Assembly: GCF_026151205.1 (NCBI RefSeq)
Contig: NC_087080.1
Location: forward strand, 10,091,837 to 10,155,836
Direction of reading: 5' to 3'
DNA from: Bolinopsis microptera
Taxonomy: Eukaryota > Ctenophora > Tentaculata > Lobata > Bolinopsidae
DNA length: 64,000 nt
This document shows positions 1 through 16,000 of the stretch, piece by piece. A model generated the notes under the pieces. It worked only from the letters and a program-made list of their open reading frames with translations. It searched no databases and had not been told where the DNA came from. Each line of letters opens with the position of its first letter. The first letter of the stretch is position 1. A program made the translations under genes and the position numbers.

Positions 1-128
1 TTATATTCTGTAATATATTATATTATGTAATAGTCATTCAGTACCACATTATACTAGTCCCTATAAGTATATTATATTTAATAATGACAATAAAAGCATA
101 ACATTATTAATACCCCCCTCGCTCCCAG

Positions 129-263
129 GTACTCTGACCCCCAGACACGTGACTAACCTAGGAGAACTAACAGTGAAGTGCTGTCAGTACCATGATACTT
201 ACACAGCACCGCTACTGGAGAGAGGTGGTCCAGGCAATGGTGTTCTCGATCTGCATTTTAATG
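129..263 (+). CDS. possible internal exon of an unidentified gene
   Basis: A pyrimidine-rich tract ending in CAG precedes 129, and a GTACGTG donor follows 263. Between them one frame stays open for 44 codons and holds a Cys-Cys pair (KCCQYHDTY). I recognise no family, and neither neighbouring exon can be assigned. It could be a chance open stretch. If real, the gene starts upstream of the window. Confidence 0.25.
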
Positions 264-3933
<3,670 letters not shown>

Positions 3934-4466
3934 CGCACCACAACTTTTTAACTTTTTATCTTATATTTTATCAGGCTCTTTTAATATCAAACCTGGTGAT
4001 TATGAGTGATGATGTATTTTATTTGCATCATCGTGATATTTATTTGTATTTCCAGACTAACTTATTTTCTTATGATGAGCAGATTATAGTACGATCTATA
4101 TTAAAAGCTTTGTGCTGGAATGTTGAATTTTATTAATATCAAATGTATCTAAATGATATCACAATTGGTACCATCCACATCGTTTTAACTTTTTTGTTTC
4201 GAATACACTTTATAAAAAAATGTATACTTTTTAAAAAAATGTATACCTTTTTTTTAAATGTATAAATTCTAGAAGACTTGACCTAGCTGTTCTACATAAT
4301 ATGCAATACCTCATGATATTCTGAAGAAATCCACCTACATTGAACAACATTATTCTGAAGAAATGCACTCTATATTCAACACCATATTAATTATCAGAGT
4401 TATAATATTAAATGTAACATTTTGGTAACCTACCACTAAACCCATACCTTCTCTACAGCTAGCAAC

Positions 4467-5706
4467 ATGCTGAGTTCCCTAGCCCGGGTGGGATCCCGAC
4501 TCCTACAAACATCAGCTAAACGAGTCCTCACTGCTCCCTCCCTCACTGCTCCCTCCCTCACTCGCCACATAGCCTCCATCCCTAATCCTGCTCCCGGGTT
4601 CACATGTCAGGCTGTCATGCCTGATGGTGCTTTTCAGGAGGTGTCTCTGTCTAACTACGAGGGGAAGTATGTTATTCTGTTCTTCTACCCGCTGGATTTC
4701 ACTTTTGTGTGCCCGACTGAGATAACTGCGTTTAGTGACCGTGCTGCTGAGTTCCAGGAATTAGGTAATTAATTAGCTAATTATCAATTTTAACGGTCAG
4801 GTAGCGCAGTTGGTTAGAACGCCTGTCTTACAATCGTTAGGTTGCGAGTTCGAAACCCACTGACTGCCTGGTCGTGGGGTGAGCGTCGTCGACGTTCAGC
4901 TAAGGATCATGAGTGGTCTATGCAGCCCCCCGGTCTACTCAGCCGAATACTCGAGAAATCGGGTGTGAGGGTTAAATGAGGAGCTGCACATTGCAGCAAA
5001 GTCTCGGACGAAGAAAGTATGGTACACACTACCTTAACCGTCACTGGCCAAAAAAGATCCTTCGGCTTCCTGTAATTGGCTGGTTGCACTTGTGTAACAT
5101 TGTGGCTGTTGGAATACACCGAAGTAAAATAAGTGTCTAGATAAAAAAAAAAAATTAATTAGGTAATTATTAGTGTGTCGAATTGATTATCTTAGATTAG
5201 ACGTCATCGACTTTCCTCAAGATTGGAGCTCAATACTGCTTTCATTTTGATTTACAATATGTTTCATACACTAAGTTCTGTATAAAGTTGATAATAGTCT
5301 AATTTAATTGGCAGGTTGTCAACTACTAGCCTGCTCAGTAGACTCACACTTCTCCCATCTCGCCTGGATGAACCAGTCCCGCAAGGAAGGTGGTCTCGGT
5401 GAAATGAAGATCCCTATTCTAGCTGACCTCAATAAATCTATCGCTAAAGACTACGGTGTCCTCCTGGAACCAGTTGGTATCGCTCTGAGAGGACTCTTCA
5501 TTATTGATCCTAAAGGAAACTTGCGGCATATCACAGTGAACGATCTGCCAATCGGGCGAAGTGTTGATGAAACCCTGCGCACACTGAAAGCGCTGCAGTT
5601 TGTGGAGGAGCACGGCGAGGTGTGCCCGGCTAACTGGACCCCCGGTGCTAGCACTATCAAGCCTGGTGTTGATAGTAGCAAGGAGTACTTTGAGAAGGAA
5701 AATTAG
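4467..5706 (+). CDS. PRDX3: mitochondrial typical 2-Cys peroxiredoxin
   Basis: Thioredoxin-dependent peroxide reductase. Two exons, 4467-4764 and 5315-5706 (phase 1 junction), encode 229 residues. The first ~35 residues are Arg/Ser/Leu-rich without acidic residues, a mitochondrial presequence, and contain a small tandem duplication (LTAPS twice). The peroxidatic Cys lies in [14 protein letters not shown] and the resolving Cys in GEVCPANW. The GGLG motif and the C-terminal YF are both present, the combination linked to sensitivity to over-oxidation in eukaryotic 2-Cys enzymes. A CAG acceptor-like site just upstream of the ATG suggests a 5'UTR intron. The single coding intron carries a SINE. 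PRDX3 is chosen over PRDX1/2/4 because of the presequence and the lack of a signal peptide. Confidence 0.96.
4785..5152 (+). mobile_element. tRNA-derived SINE in the PRDX3 intron
   Basis: The head looks like a tRNA, with an A box (TAGCGCAGTTGG) and a B box (GGTTGCGAGTTCGAAACCC), the internal promoter of RNA polymerase III. About 280 bases of tRNA-unrelated body and an A-rich tail follow. An 18-bp duplication flanks it (4767-4784 and 5153-5170, one mismatch), which proves insertion by target-primed reverse transcription. A second copy lies at about 16.68-16.97 kb. Confidence 0.9.
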
Positions 5707-6314
5707 GGGTGATATTAAAGTATTAAAGCATGTTACACTTTATGGAATATGATATATTATACATGTCGGACGTCGGTACTATTTTCGTTCTAAGAAAATA
5801 TTAATAAGTGTTGTACTATTAAAAATCGTTGAATGTTATAAAAGCGAATGATTGTTTTCAACTTTTCTACGAATCAGAAGATTAAATTATTCAGGTTTTT
5901 TAAAGAACTTAGATCTTTACACGATTGATATTTGATAATCAACATACCTTCATATTGTTTGCCTTATATTTCTTTAAGCTGTATCGTTCCAATTAATGAT
6001 AAGATTCAAATAACCGTTCGCGTTGGCTAGCCACTCTGCTATTTGTAATATCTATAAACCTTCCTGAAATTTGTAAAGAATTAACTTATTGATTGATTAA
6101 TCGATGTTAAAAAGATTGTTTCATTTATCTTCTGTTTAATGTGATTCAAGCAACCTCGATTATCAATTATTCAACACATTTAGTAAAAGCAAAGTATTCC
6201 ATGGCTGAAATTTACACTATAATACAACGATCTCACACCTGACACCATTCCTAGTACTACAAAGAATGTAAGCCGTCCCTCCATTGCATCTCCCTCAATC
6301 TCTGCTCTACAACA

Positions 6315-9300
6315 ATGCCCCTAGCGCTAGTTTCCATCGCCCCCTCCTTCCGCACCTACACCTACATCAGCATATCCGTGTACCTGCTCTACATAGCTCT
6401 ATCCTCCTACTACCAGGATTTCAGTAATGGTACCGAGTTCCTCCAGCATCAGTATGAGCACTTCTGGACTGATATCTTCCTGTTGAACCTGTTGGGATGC
6501 GCGGTGGTTCAGCTCGGTGCTATCTTCATTCGCATCATGTTTGGACAGTTGCGCGCCATCGAAGAACAGAACATCCGAGATAAGATCAACCACTTTGGGT
6601 TGTACAAGTTTGTGTTTTTGTTTGGAGTATTGAATTTGGGTGAGGTAGGTTTGGTGACGAGGTGGGGTGTGTGGTGTGGGGTCCTGGCTGGGATCTCTCT
6701 CCTGGACACCCTTACTCAGGACAGAGCTCAGTATCTCTCACTCAATCCTAGGTTTGTTTTATCCGAGGAGTTTGTAATCCAGTTTATGTCATAATTCGTT
6801 TGCTGAATATATGAACTTATCCGATAATCCAGTAATCGAAATAATCTTTCAAAATGCTGATAGGTCAGATCGTTGTTTGATTATATAGGTCTGTCAAGCT
6901 AATAAAATGCACAATATTTCCGATAATAACATGGTATTATTCAGCACGCGACTACCTCATCATCTGCCTGGTATTGTACTGTCAACTATCCTTCATCTTA
7001 CTACAATACTACTCTTCATTGGTACGGGCTTGATCATCTTGTGTCTTTTTAGACTTGCATGTTTGCATATTTTAACCGTTACATTGCATGATAACTCAGC
7101 TCAGAAATAAGTAGATAAATTACAGATATAATTAGAATCTTTATTTCTAGTCATTCGTCCTTTAAATTCTATCTATATCATTTATGAAATGGGCTATATT
7201 TAGTATCGGAGATGGTTAGCTCTACAAGGAGTATTCTCAAAGCTAATATGGATAATATTCGCAGGAGTGTTGTACACACGAGGAGATGACTGGCACATCA
7301 CATTCTTCCTCCTAGCAGACGTGTTCCTCTTTTACCTCAAAACCCTTCACAGTCTCGTCAACTTCGGGCTTATCATCTACGAAATGTACGGTTAAAACTG
7401 TTAACACTTTAGAGCTTTAGTGCAAATAATCAAAATATGATGTCCGTTCCTTAACCGTGCTTTAAGTAACCATTGTGCGTTAACTGTGTCTTAACCATTA
7501 AGTGTGCCTTAACCGTGTGTTAACCGTGCGTTATGTGACCATCGACTGATTACCGAATTGTGCAATCTTTACCGCACCCATCTTTACCGCACCCATCTTT
7601 ACCACAACACCCATCTTTACCACACTAATCTTTACCACACCCATCTTTACCACACCCATCTATACCACACCCATCTTTACCACACCCATCTTAACCACAC
7701 TAATCTTAACCACACTAATCTTTACCACATCCATCTATACCACACCCATCTTTACCACACTAATCTTTACCATACCCATCTTTACCACACCCATCTCCAC
7801 CAGGTACACTGAAAGATGGGAGAACAAGGACGTAACACGTTACTACACTGAGATCTCGTTTGATGTGATGATGTTGTGGGTTGAGCTCCTTCATAATGTT
7901 CACATGTTACTTTACAGTGGGGTGCTTCTCTCCATGGGCAGCTTCGTGCTCTGCATGCACATAAAACATATCTACAATGAGATAAGGAAACGTTGGGTTA
8001 GTTTTGAGATTATGTTTTTCTGAGACTTGAACCTCTTTCATCAAATTACGAATCTTGTTAATTCAATATTTTCTGAAATTTAATTTTTTAAGTTATTAAG
8101 TGATCACATCTTATGATGTGTACCTTATTTCCCCTATCTTGAGTAACATGGCTATCTACAAATTACACATGAATCCGTAACCATTTGAATCCCAATCTCT
8201 ATCCCTTAATTTTATCAAACCCAGATTCGGCACAAGAACTTCCGTTCCATAATGGACAGTTTGGATCTGCAGTTCCGTGTAGCTACCACAGAAGAGTTGG
8301 AAGCTAATAACGACCATTGTGCTATATGTTGGGAGACCATGGACACTGCCAGGTTATTTAGCGTTTTGTTAGGAAGTTTTGTATTTGATTGAAACTTCGC
8401 CCGTTCGTTTGATGAATTTTGATTATGCAGGAAAAACGGTTGCGCAACGATTTGTTATCTGATAAATAGGATATGTTATTATTATCATGAACGAATAAGA
8501 TAAGGCAAGACCGTGATTCTAGTACCAACATTCAAAAAAGGAATCCATATTTAATGAGTAACACGTGATCTCCTGACCAGAAAGCTACCTTGTGGTCATC
8601 TGTTCCACATCTCTTGTCTGAGAAGCTGGTTAGAGCACGATACTAGTTGTCCTACCTGCCGGCATGTCCTGTTAGCTCAGGTTAGTCAAGGAGATATTAT
8701 CTGGATTTTATCTGGAATGTTCGGTATTGTGGGAATAATTCTCAGAATATTACTCACAAAGTTACATTGATATTGTCTAGAATTGAGTTTCAAACACTAA
8801 ACTGATTATTTACCAAATTATTGAATTACCCTGAAGAGAAGCAAATGAATAAAACCCTGTTATATCTCAGAGGGCCTCACAAAATGAGGAAACACCCGCA
8901 GCGAGACGTAACATGGCCTGGCAATTCAGAGGGTCAAGGTGGGCCAGCTGGCTCCCCAACTTCAGCGTCCACGTGATCAGATCCCCTCAACACATCGACC
9001 TAGACTCCAGAATGGTGAGTATCTCCCCCCTTCCCCTCTTGAATCCAGGTCTTTTGATGCCTGGATATTGTAGTTAGTCGTGACTTTTCATAGTTAGTTG
9101 TTTATATTGCTGGAAGAATGGTTCTCTGTTCTCCTCATCCTATCTTGTAGACGTATCTTACTTCAGAGCTGTGTAAAGTACGCTAATTATATTTTGTAGA
9201 ATTAACACACATTTATTTTGAGTAAACAAACTCGAGCTTTATTTATGGCTAGCTACTAGCCTAGCTATGTATTCTCAATGTAAAACGTCGCATAAATGTC

Positions 9301-9781
9301 TGAATTTTTTATTATTATACCAAATATGTATTTACAAAATATCTGGCCACCTAGATTGTATCTCAGTTGTAATATCTCTTATCTCCCTTATCAGGTGGAT
9401 CAAGTACAGGAAGTCCTGCCTCACATCCACCGGGGTGTTATTGAACAAGATCTCCGCCGCACTGCTAACCCCCTCGCCACCATCGACAACCTTCTCTCAA
9501 CGGAAAGGTTGTCCACACAACCTTTCCGCGCCACAGAAAACCAACCAGCACCCGCCCAGCCTGAAGACCCGCGGAATCACCCAGAGGAGCTGCCGGACGA
9601 GCTGCCAGCCCTACTGCCTCCCTCCCCCCAGCTGACCAGCACGAACAGTGTCAGTTCCTCTAACCTGGCAGCACTCCAAGATAACCAGAACTCTGACGAT
9701 GACGTCACAATCCGGAGAAGGAGGGTGCTGCAGGCTGTGGAGAGAAGGCTAGAGTACCCGGAGTTCCCCCGGGTCCCTTAG
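6315..9781 (+). CDS. AMFR: AMFR/gp78-type ER-membrane E3 ubiquitin ligase
   Basis: Polytopic ER ubiquitin ligase of ER-associated degradation. Eight exons fit in phase: 6315-6751, 6945-7021, 7265-7385, 7804-7996, 8225-8352, 8581-8680, 8871-9014 and 9395-9781, giving 528 residues (human about 643). Exons 1-4 hold the multi-spanning membrane domain (RTYTYISISVYLL, YKFVFLFGVLN). Exons 5-6 make the RING-H2 finger, from CAICWETM through LPCGHLFHISCLRSWL to CPTCR, split by an intron. Exon 7 holds the conserved WLPNFSV segment. Exon 8 starts with the ubiquitin-binding CUE domain (VDQVQEVLPHIHRGVIEQDL). The Arg-rich C-terminus (TIRRRRVLQAVERRL) matches the VCP-interacting motif. Every module needed for p97-linked ERAD is intact. 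The region between CUE and VIM is shorter and Pro-rich compared with vertebrates. Confidence 0.95.
7560..7803 (+). repeat. 15-bp minisatellite in AMFR intron 4
   Basis: About 16 imperfect copies of a 15-base unit close to CTTTACCACACCCAT run right up to the splice acceptor of AMFR exon 4 (acceptor at 7803). The tract is pyrimidine-rich on the sense strand and could serve as an extended polypyrimidine tract. Upstream, 7445-7525 holds a separate TTAACCGTG-type repeat. Confidence 0.85.
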
Positions 9782-11563
9782 TGTCCCCAGCGTGTCCTAG
9801 TTGCTGTGGTATTGCCAGGGAAGTGACGTCATAGTGTGGTAGTAGAATGTAGCTAGCAAGTCAGATTAGTTTTAACAGGTCCAGGGGCTGATGTGGGACA
9901 GTTCAGATCTATTGGATTGTGCACAAAAATATAAAATTCCTGGTTCTGCCTCTTTTGGGCTCCTCCTTCTGTTCAACAGAGGTGCTTTATAGCTCTCATA
10001 AACAAACCTGCATCTGCTTATTCCTTTAGTTTCTTCAGAGAAGTTTCTAGAGACAAAGTTCCGATGCTTTCCTAGTTCCAACTTTTTCTCTGAGAAATTT
10101 ACTGTAACTAATCAGCTCGCTGAAAAGAGAGCCTGGATCATAACAAGAGCAGACAGCAGTAGAGATGTTTTATTTTAGTAACTTTATCAGAACCAATGGG
10201 AATGCTATGATGATGAGACAGGAATGGCTTATTTTCACGCTTTTTTACAGTTCAGTGCTGATGTGATAGATGAGGATATAGTACGAGGTATGGTTACCTA
10301 GTTACCTGGTTACCTAGTTACCTGGTTACCTGGTTACCTGGTTACCTGGTTACCTAGTTACCTGGTTACCTAGTATCCGTTTATTTGATGATATCGACCC
10401 GTTGAAAGATTGTGATCATGAGATTTTCAAACTGTTAAAGTGTTGATATTAGCGATGTAGTACGGTGAGATTACTGTACCGCTATCGATTATTCAACTGC
10501 TAAAGTACTAACGCTCATAAACTTGTATGTGAGGTACTGTACCTATTTTGGTATTGTACCTATTTTGGTACTTGACCTATTTTTTAGGATCAGTTTTTAT
10601 GTCGTTTTCAAAATTATTAACTGTAAAGTCAAATTTGAATGCTAAAATGTTTTTGACCATTGATAAAATAAAAAAGTGAAATTGTGTCCTAGCGAAATTT
10701 GTAAATTTGTTTTTTTTTTCTGCTGATAAAAGGTTTCAGTATGCATGCTTGATTAAATCATCTGAAATGTTGGGTGACAAATCGTCATTCCGCATTAATA
10801 AAGAGACTTCTTTTTTTGGTATAAAACATTGTTATAAAGTTATAAACTGCTCTTATTAAATTATTTGTTTGCAATGATTTTGATCAGCATTATTTATTCA
10901 TGTTTTTTTTAACATAAATATAACTGTTAAAACACCTTTGCGGCTTTTTATGCTAATCGAGCTCCAAATTCCAAACCAGGAATTTGGCTGGTTGAGATGC
11001 TTGAAAACATTAAAGATGTGCAATATAATGATGATCTTATAAACCACTGATTCCTGAATAACTTATTACGACCAATTTAGATTTTAATCCCAACTGTTAA
11101 TAATTGTCAAGACGAAAATTAGTAATTAAGGTAAAAAGAAGACTATTTTTTGTAATTATTTCCGTTGTAGGTATATATGTGTGTGTCGAACATAAGTCTT
11201 AACTAGAGCTGATATATTTGGGAGCACGAAGAGGTTATGGTGATCTGCACAGTGTTTGATTTTAAACACCTTTATCTGAATTGTGCTCTTCCAATACATG
11301 TGTTTTAATTGCCTTCCAAAAGTATTTGAAATATGCTGGGTGTAACTGCAAAGTAACAGCTAAACGTTTCTAAGGAATTGTGGTGAATGTATTGTCTCTA
11401 GTCTCTTTCCATTGCGTTTGTTCGTTAGCATAATGTGATATAAAGGACATTTTTGAAACATATTTTTGATAAGACTGCCAAATTTGAAAATTCTGGAACT
11501 GCTCTTAAATCGTCTGTTTAAATCAGATTTATTATTTAACTTGTGAACCATAGTGTAGTTGAA
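9782..11563. other. AMFR 3' flank and intergenic region with an 8-bp repeat
   Basis: No supported gene. Open stretches in 9780-10080 lack splice or coding support and are probably AMFR 3'UTR. A minisatellite of about 10 copies of GGTTACCT (with GGTTACCTA variants) lies at about 10288-10374. The rest is AT-rich. Confidence 0.6.
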
Positions 11564-12304
11564 ATGAGTGATTTACCAGAAGGATGGGTCAAGAAGATGT
11601 CTAAAACTCACGGCAAAGAGTACTATTATAATATGGAGGTTTGTTTGAATCTTTAGTAGTGGCTCCTTTCCAGACTTTAGTAGCTGGTCACCGTCCCCAT
11701 ATTCCATCTAATCAGCTTAACCAGGAAAAGTTTCTGAAAAAAGTATTCCCTAAGATAAAGTGAAAGTGTTGTTTATTCGAACACGCTCTTTCTAGCCGCA
11801 CTCTCACCGTTACCTTATCGCAGACTCAAGAAAGCACGTGGGAGCACCCAGAACCAGCTCCACGCGCAGACAAAGTGCGCGCTAGCCACTTGTTGGTGAA
11901 GCACAAAGATAGTCGGAGACCAAGCAGCTGGAAGGAGGATAACATCACCAGGACTAAGGAGGAAGCTCTGGAGATTCTTGACGGTATGTTTTATGATTAC
12001 TCCTACTTTTTATGTTTTGAGAGTAGACTTTTTCTGTTTCAAGATATTTTGATCGAGATGTTGTAGTATAAGGTATTATATTTCAGGGTTCATCAAGGAG
12101 ATAGAGGATGGAGCATCATTTGCTGATTTAGCAAAAGTTAACAGCGATTGCAGTTCAGCTAGAAACGGTGGTGATCTCGGCCACTTCGGCAAGGGACAAA
12201 TGCAGAAGCCATTTGAAGAGGCAACTTTCGCTCTCCAAATTGGTGAAATGAGCGGTCCTGTTGATACCGATTCCGGTGTTCACGTTATCTTGAGAACCGG
12301 ATAA
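11564..12304 (+). CDS. PIN1: PIN1-type phospho-dependent prolyl isomerase
   Basis: Peptidyl-prolyl cis/trans isomerase (parvulin) acting on phospho-Ser/Thr-Pro sites. Three exons, 11564-11638, 11824-11983 and 12087-12304, encode 150 residues (human 163). Residues 1-35 are the WW domain, with both tryptophans ([20 protein letters not shown] and STWEHP), split by intron 1. The parvulin domain follows: [15 protein letters not shown] carries the basic phosphate-binding patch, and [20 protein letters not shown] holds the active-site Cys. FEEATFAL and [10 protein letters not shown] complete the fold. The linker between the domains is short. All expected functional residues are present. Confidence 0.97.
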
Positions 12305-13064
12305 GTTTTACAATTAGGTGTGCTTTGATGGGTTTGTAATATTTTATTTCGGAATTTATTGAACTACTGATTTCTTATTTGACATTCATACTTTTTAAAC
12401 TATACTATTTAGTGCTTTTTATTATACAACTTTTGAAGTTCTTTGTGACATGTGGGGCATACAGGAAAAGAAAACTACTATTTTGGAAAGCGCGATATAA
12501 AATTGAATAAGATTTGAGCGCGAGCGCCAAAATTGCATTCACGCACGCGCGTTTATTTTATTGTTCGTGCGCATGGCCCGGTCGGTAGCTACACTACCAA
12601 TATTTAAGTTTTCGGCTTGGCCTGTGGCCATATTCTTGCATCCCTTGCTCACTTCACTCAATTCTTGGGTCGGGTTTGGCAAGTACTTCAGAAGTTAAAT
12701 TTGAATTAGGCATTTAAGGCAATACGCACGTTAAGAAAGTCATCCATTCACGTAAACGCGGCACCAATCTGGTTGTGGCTTTGTCTAAGCGTGTAAGTTC
12801 CGAGCAACCCTCATCTGGTTGCTCCCAAGACTAGATTATCTTGGTTACCACTCTTATTACTACATGGTGCATTGTTATGTAGCAGGTCAGAACACTCTTA
12901 TAATTTATCTATTTATGCATATTGTGGCAGAGCAACCATGTAATATTATGCAGTATCCATTCTGTGTAGTTGTTATTAATATTTTAAAATATTTCTGAAA
13001 TCAGTTCTCACCTTCTATCGGTTGTAATGATCTTATTTGTAATTCAACTGGTCGCACCACTACA
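12305..13064. other. PIN1-MIGA intergenic region
   Basis: I see no gene. A GC-richer patch with GCGCGAGCGCC and CGCACGCGCG lies at about 12490-12580; the mitoguardin promoter would lie in this interval. Confidence 0.5.
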
Positions 13065-16000
13065 ATGATAAACCAATATCTTAGCAATGTAGTACTTTCT
13101 CGGCATGGCGAAATGGAGGCAATATTACAGTCCGGGTTGTCCGCCTTAATCCCAAAAGACAACCGTTTAACCTTTACAATATTGGTTGCTGGGACTGGGG
13201 CGCTAGCTTTGTTTCTGGAATACTACTACCGAGAAAGATTAACCAGTGGTAAGGATATTTAGTAGGGACTGGATTTTGAAATGATACGTATCTTTCCTTT
13301 AAATAATTCATCATATTGAAACGCTTTCGGACTGGATTTTCATTTTCAGTCCTTATAAAGTATCAATGTAACCTTTGCAGGCTTCTCGAAGAAACCGCTG
13401 CCGCATGTCGAATCTAAAGTCGAATCTGGTAAGGAAATGATTAGTTATCAAAATGTGTCCTGTTTGACTGCGAGATTCGACCATTAGCAATTAGTTATGT
13501 TAGTGATCAAGTTTTAACATTAACGCTATTGTAGCAACTGACGTCATATCATCAGTTTGGGAAAGGTTTCACGTAGTAAGAATGGCATTGTTTCAGGAAA
13601 TGTGAAGCTTGAAGAAGCTATCAGATACTATGAGTCTGCCCTGGTTGACTTGCAACAAGCAGGTGCTGATAACAGCCAGCGCTTGCAGATCCGAGCAATG
13701 TTGCTCCGAGCTTACGAGATTCAAGCTATACTTTCTCCCGACGTGAGTTTTTGAGTTAAACTTTTACAAGTTTTATCCTGCAGTAACAATTATTATCAGT
13801 GTTTCATGCCTCACAATGTTGTAGGTAGTAATAATGCATTATAAAAAGGGGGTTGTTTGTTTGGGGCTTATTATTAAAAAATATGAGGTAAGGGGCTCCT
13901 TTCGGGCATGGAGTTATTCGCTAATTACTGGATATTAAATGATCTCGAAAACGAAACGAAAATCTGTATTAAATTACTAATCAACATTTAAAACAAATAA
14001 GGGGTCATCGCTCATATAAATAAAAATCGCTCATGTAAAAGTCTTTTTACACTTGCTATACCCTTTTCTACTATTCGTGTCCCAAATACCCTCTGGTTGC
14101 TCTGAAACCGCTCTCATGAGTTTGCTCGCATCGTGAAACTGATCTCTGTACAACCTCAAACTCCCAAAATATCCCGTGGGTCCGGGTAGGTAAAAGTTAC
14201 CTCCCATCATCCACATACCATCGTTCTCATTGTAATTTATAGGTTCGTTGAAGCGCCAGTATTGGCACTTTGGATCAGCGCTTGTTTTTCCAGTGCTGGT
14301 ACACCCGACTAGGAGGGGTCCTTTTATTGAGATAGCGAGGTGGACCCACTTTCCGAAGGGTACTGGCTCGTCAATGGCTCCTATCCTGCCTTCTTTGCCA
14401 AGGAATACTGTGATGTGGAGTTTACCTTTCTGATCTATAGTAATCAGTGGGGAGAAGAGGCTGCCCGAGTCGTCAAACCTGTCGAAATAATGATATTGAG
14501 GAATTTAACTTACATTACAAAATGTTGGTTAAGTTTAAAATTTACTATCATCCAAAATAATTTTATTAAACTAAGGTATTAATTACTATTTCCGATTAAG
14601 AAGTCTGTAGTTACTAACCTATAAAGGATACTGCATTGCTCTGCATGGCACTTGTTAGTCATCATGAACCACAGACTCAACGTAACCGTACCCTCATCTT
14701 GTGAAACAAAGTCATCATCCTTGATAGCTATCCCGCATTTTTTACCGTCCATTATGAAGGGGTACCCCTTGTTGGTCCAGTCTTGTTTTACTGGACATTG
14801 TGGGAATTTAGGATCCTGTAAAGCTAGGATCCAGACTGTAAGAGATGGGCACATTGTGAGTTTCTCAAACTTATGAACTGAGGTCCATGGTCCTATGATC
14901 TCGATAGAGTTGCGATCTCGAGAGTATTCGTACACAGCTCGCTCGTTGTCTGCCCATATGTCTATGTTAGCAATCCAACATCTCAGTTGTATAGTTTGAC
15001 CCAGGACGTTATACTCCCTGTCTGGTAGCTGGAGTAGTGCTTTAGGCACTGCCAGATTCACCTTGGTTCTGGTTTTGTAGCTGTTTTTACTTGATATTAT
15101 CAGCTTCTGAGACCAAACCTTGAGAGTCTTGTTGATGTCGGAGGGATCCACTGACACCAGCTCCACTCCAACAGCCATCCTCTCTGCAGAGGAATACTCT
15201 ATCGTCACATTATAATCATCCTGATATGTCATTATCTCGTGAATATGTCCCCTGAACTGCACCTTAGCTGCTTTTACAGTCCGTATCTTGTGTTTGGAGC
15301 CCACTATCTCTTGAACCTCTTTATTCACGAGTGCCAGGTTTGTGTTGTACAACTTCAGAGCAAGTTCCGCTTGTCTGTTGTCCTGAAGTGCTGATAAGCT
15401 GTAATAGTAGAGCGCCGCTGAGCTGCTGGGGTGGAATGTTTTGCTGTTTTCCTTCTCCGTCAGGTATGCTGCGTTATATTGGGATGTTTCACATCCTGCT
15501 TCCCCGGCTAGCTGGTAACGAACAAACGCTTTTTGGTATTCCTTCAGGAAGTAGTGGTCAAGAGCTTGTCGGGTAAGTCTGGCGAGCTTGTCGTGTTTGA
15601 CCGCTATCCAGTTGTAGTACCGTACTGCTTTGTTGCAGCTCCTCGGAGTACCTAGTCCAAACTTGTGGAGTGTTCCAGATTCCAGGGCAGCAGCGATGTG
15701 ACCCTCTGCTGCAGCTTTTTCAAAGTTCTTGAGAGCCTCTTGTGATTGGGTCCTCCCGGGCAGTCAGGTCGAGCATAAACCATTCCGAGCGAGTACATGG
15801 AGTTTATATCCCCTGCAGCTGCTCCCTGCTTGTAGTACTTTAGTGCTTCAGTGAGATTACCACTGTGCTCACTGTGGAACCAACCCAGCCCGGCTAGACT
15901 CAACACAAACCCTGCCTCTGCTGCTTTCATCAACATCTCCATCCCTCCTTCCTTATCTTTCTCTGTCCCGTGTCCGTTTATCTTCATGAGAGCTGTCTCG

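Noticed and set aside
4790-4870. Functional tRNA gene
   Set aside because: The A and B boxes are good, but the anticodon arm does not pair, and the SINE body, tail and target duplication explain it.
7558-7812. Open frame of repeated TH(L/I)YHT-type residues
   Set aside because: It is the translation of the 15-bp minisatellite in an AMFR intron, ending at the exon acceptor.
9872-10081. Minus-strand 69-codon ORF after AMFR
   Set aside because: Overlaps probable AMFR 3'UTR; no domain, no splice sites.
13557-13754. Spastin/MIT-domain protein
   Set aside because: The helix looked MIT-like, but the joined exons and the C-terminal domain at 35-37 kb identify mitoguardin.
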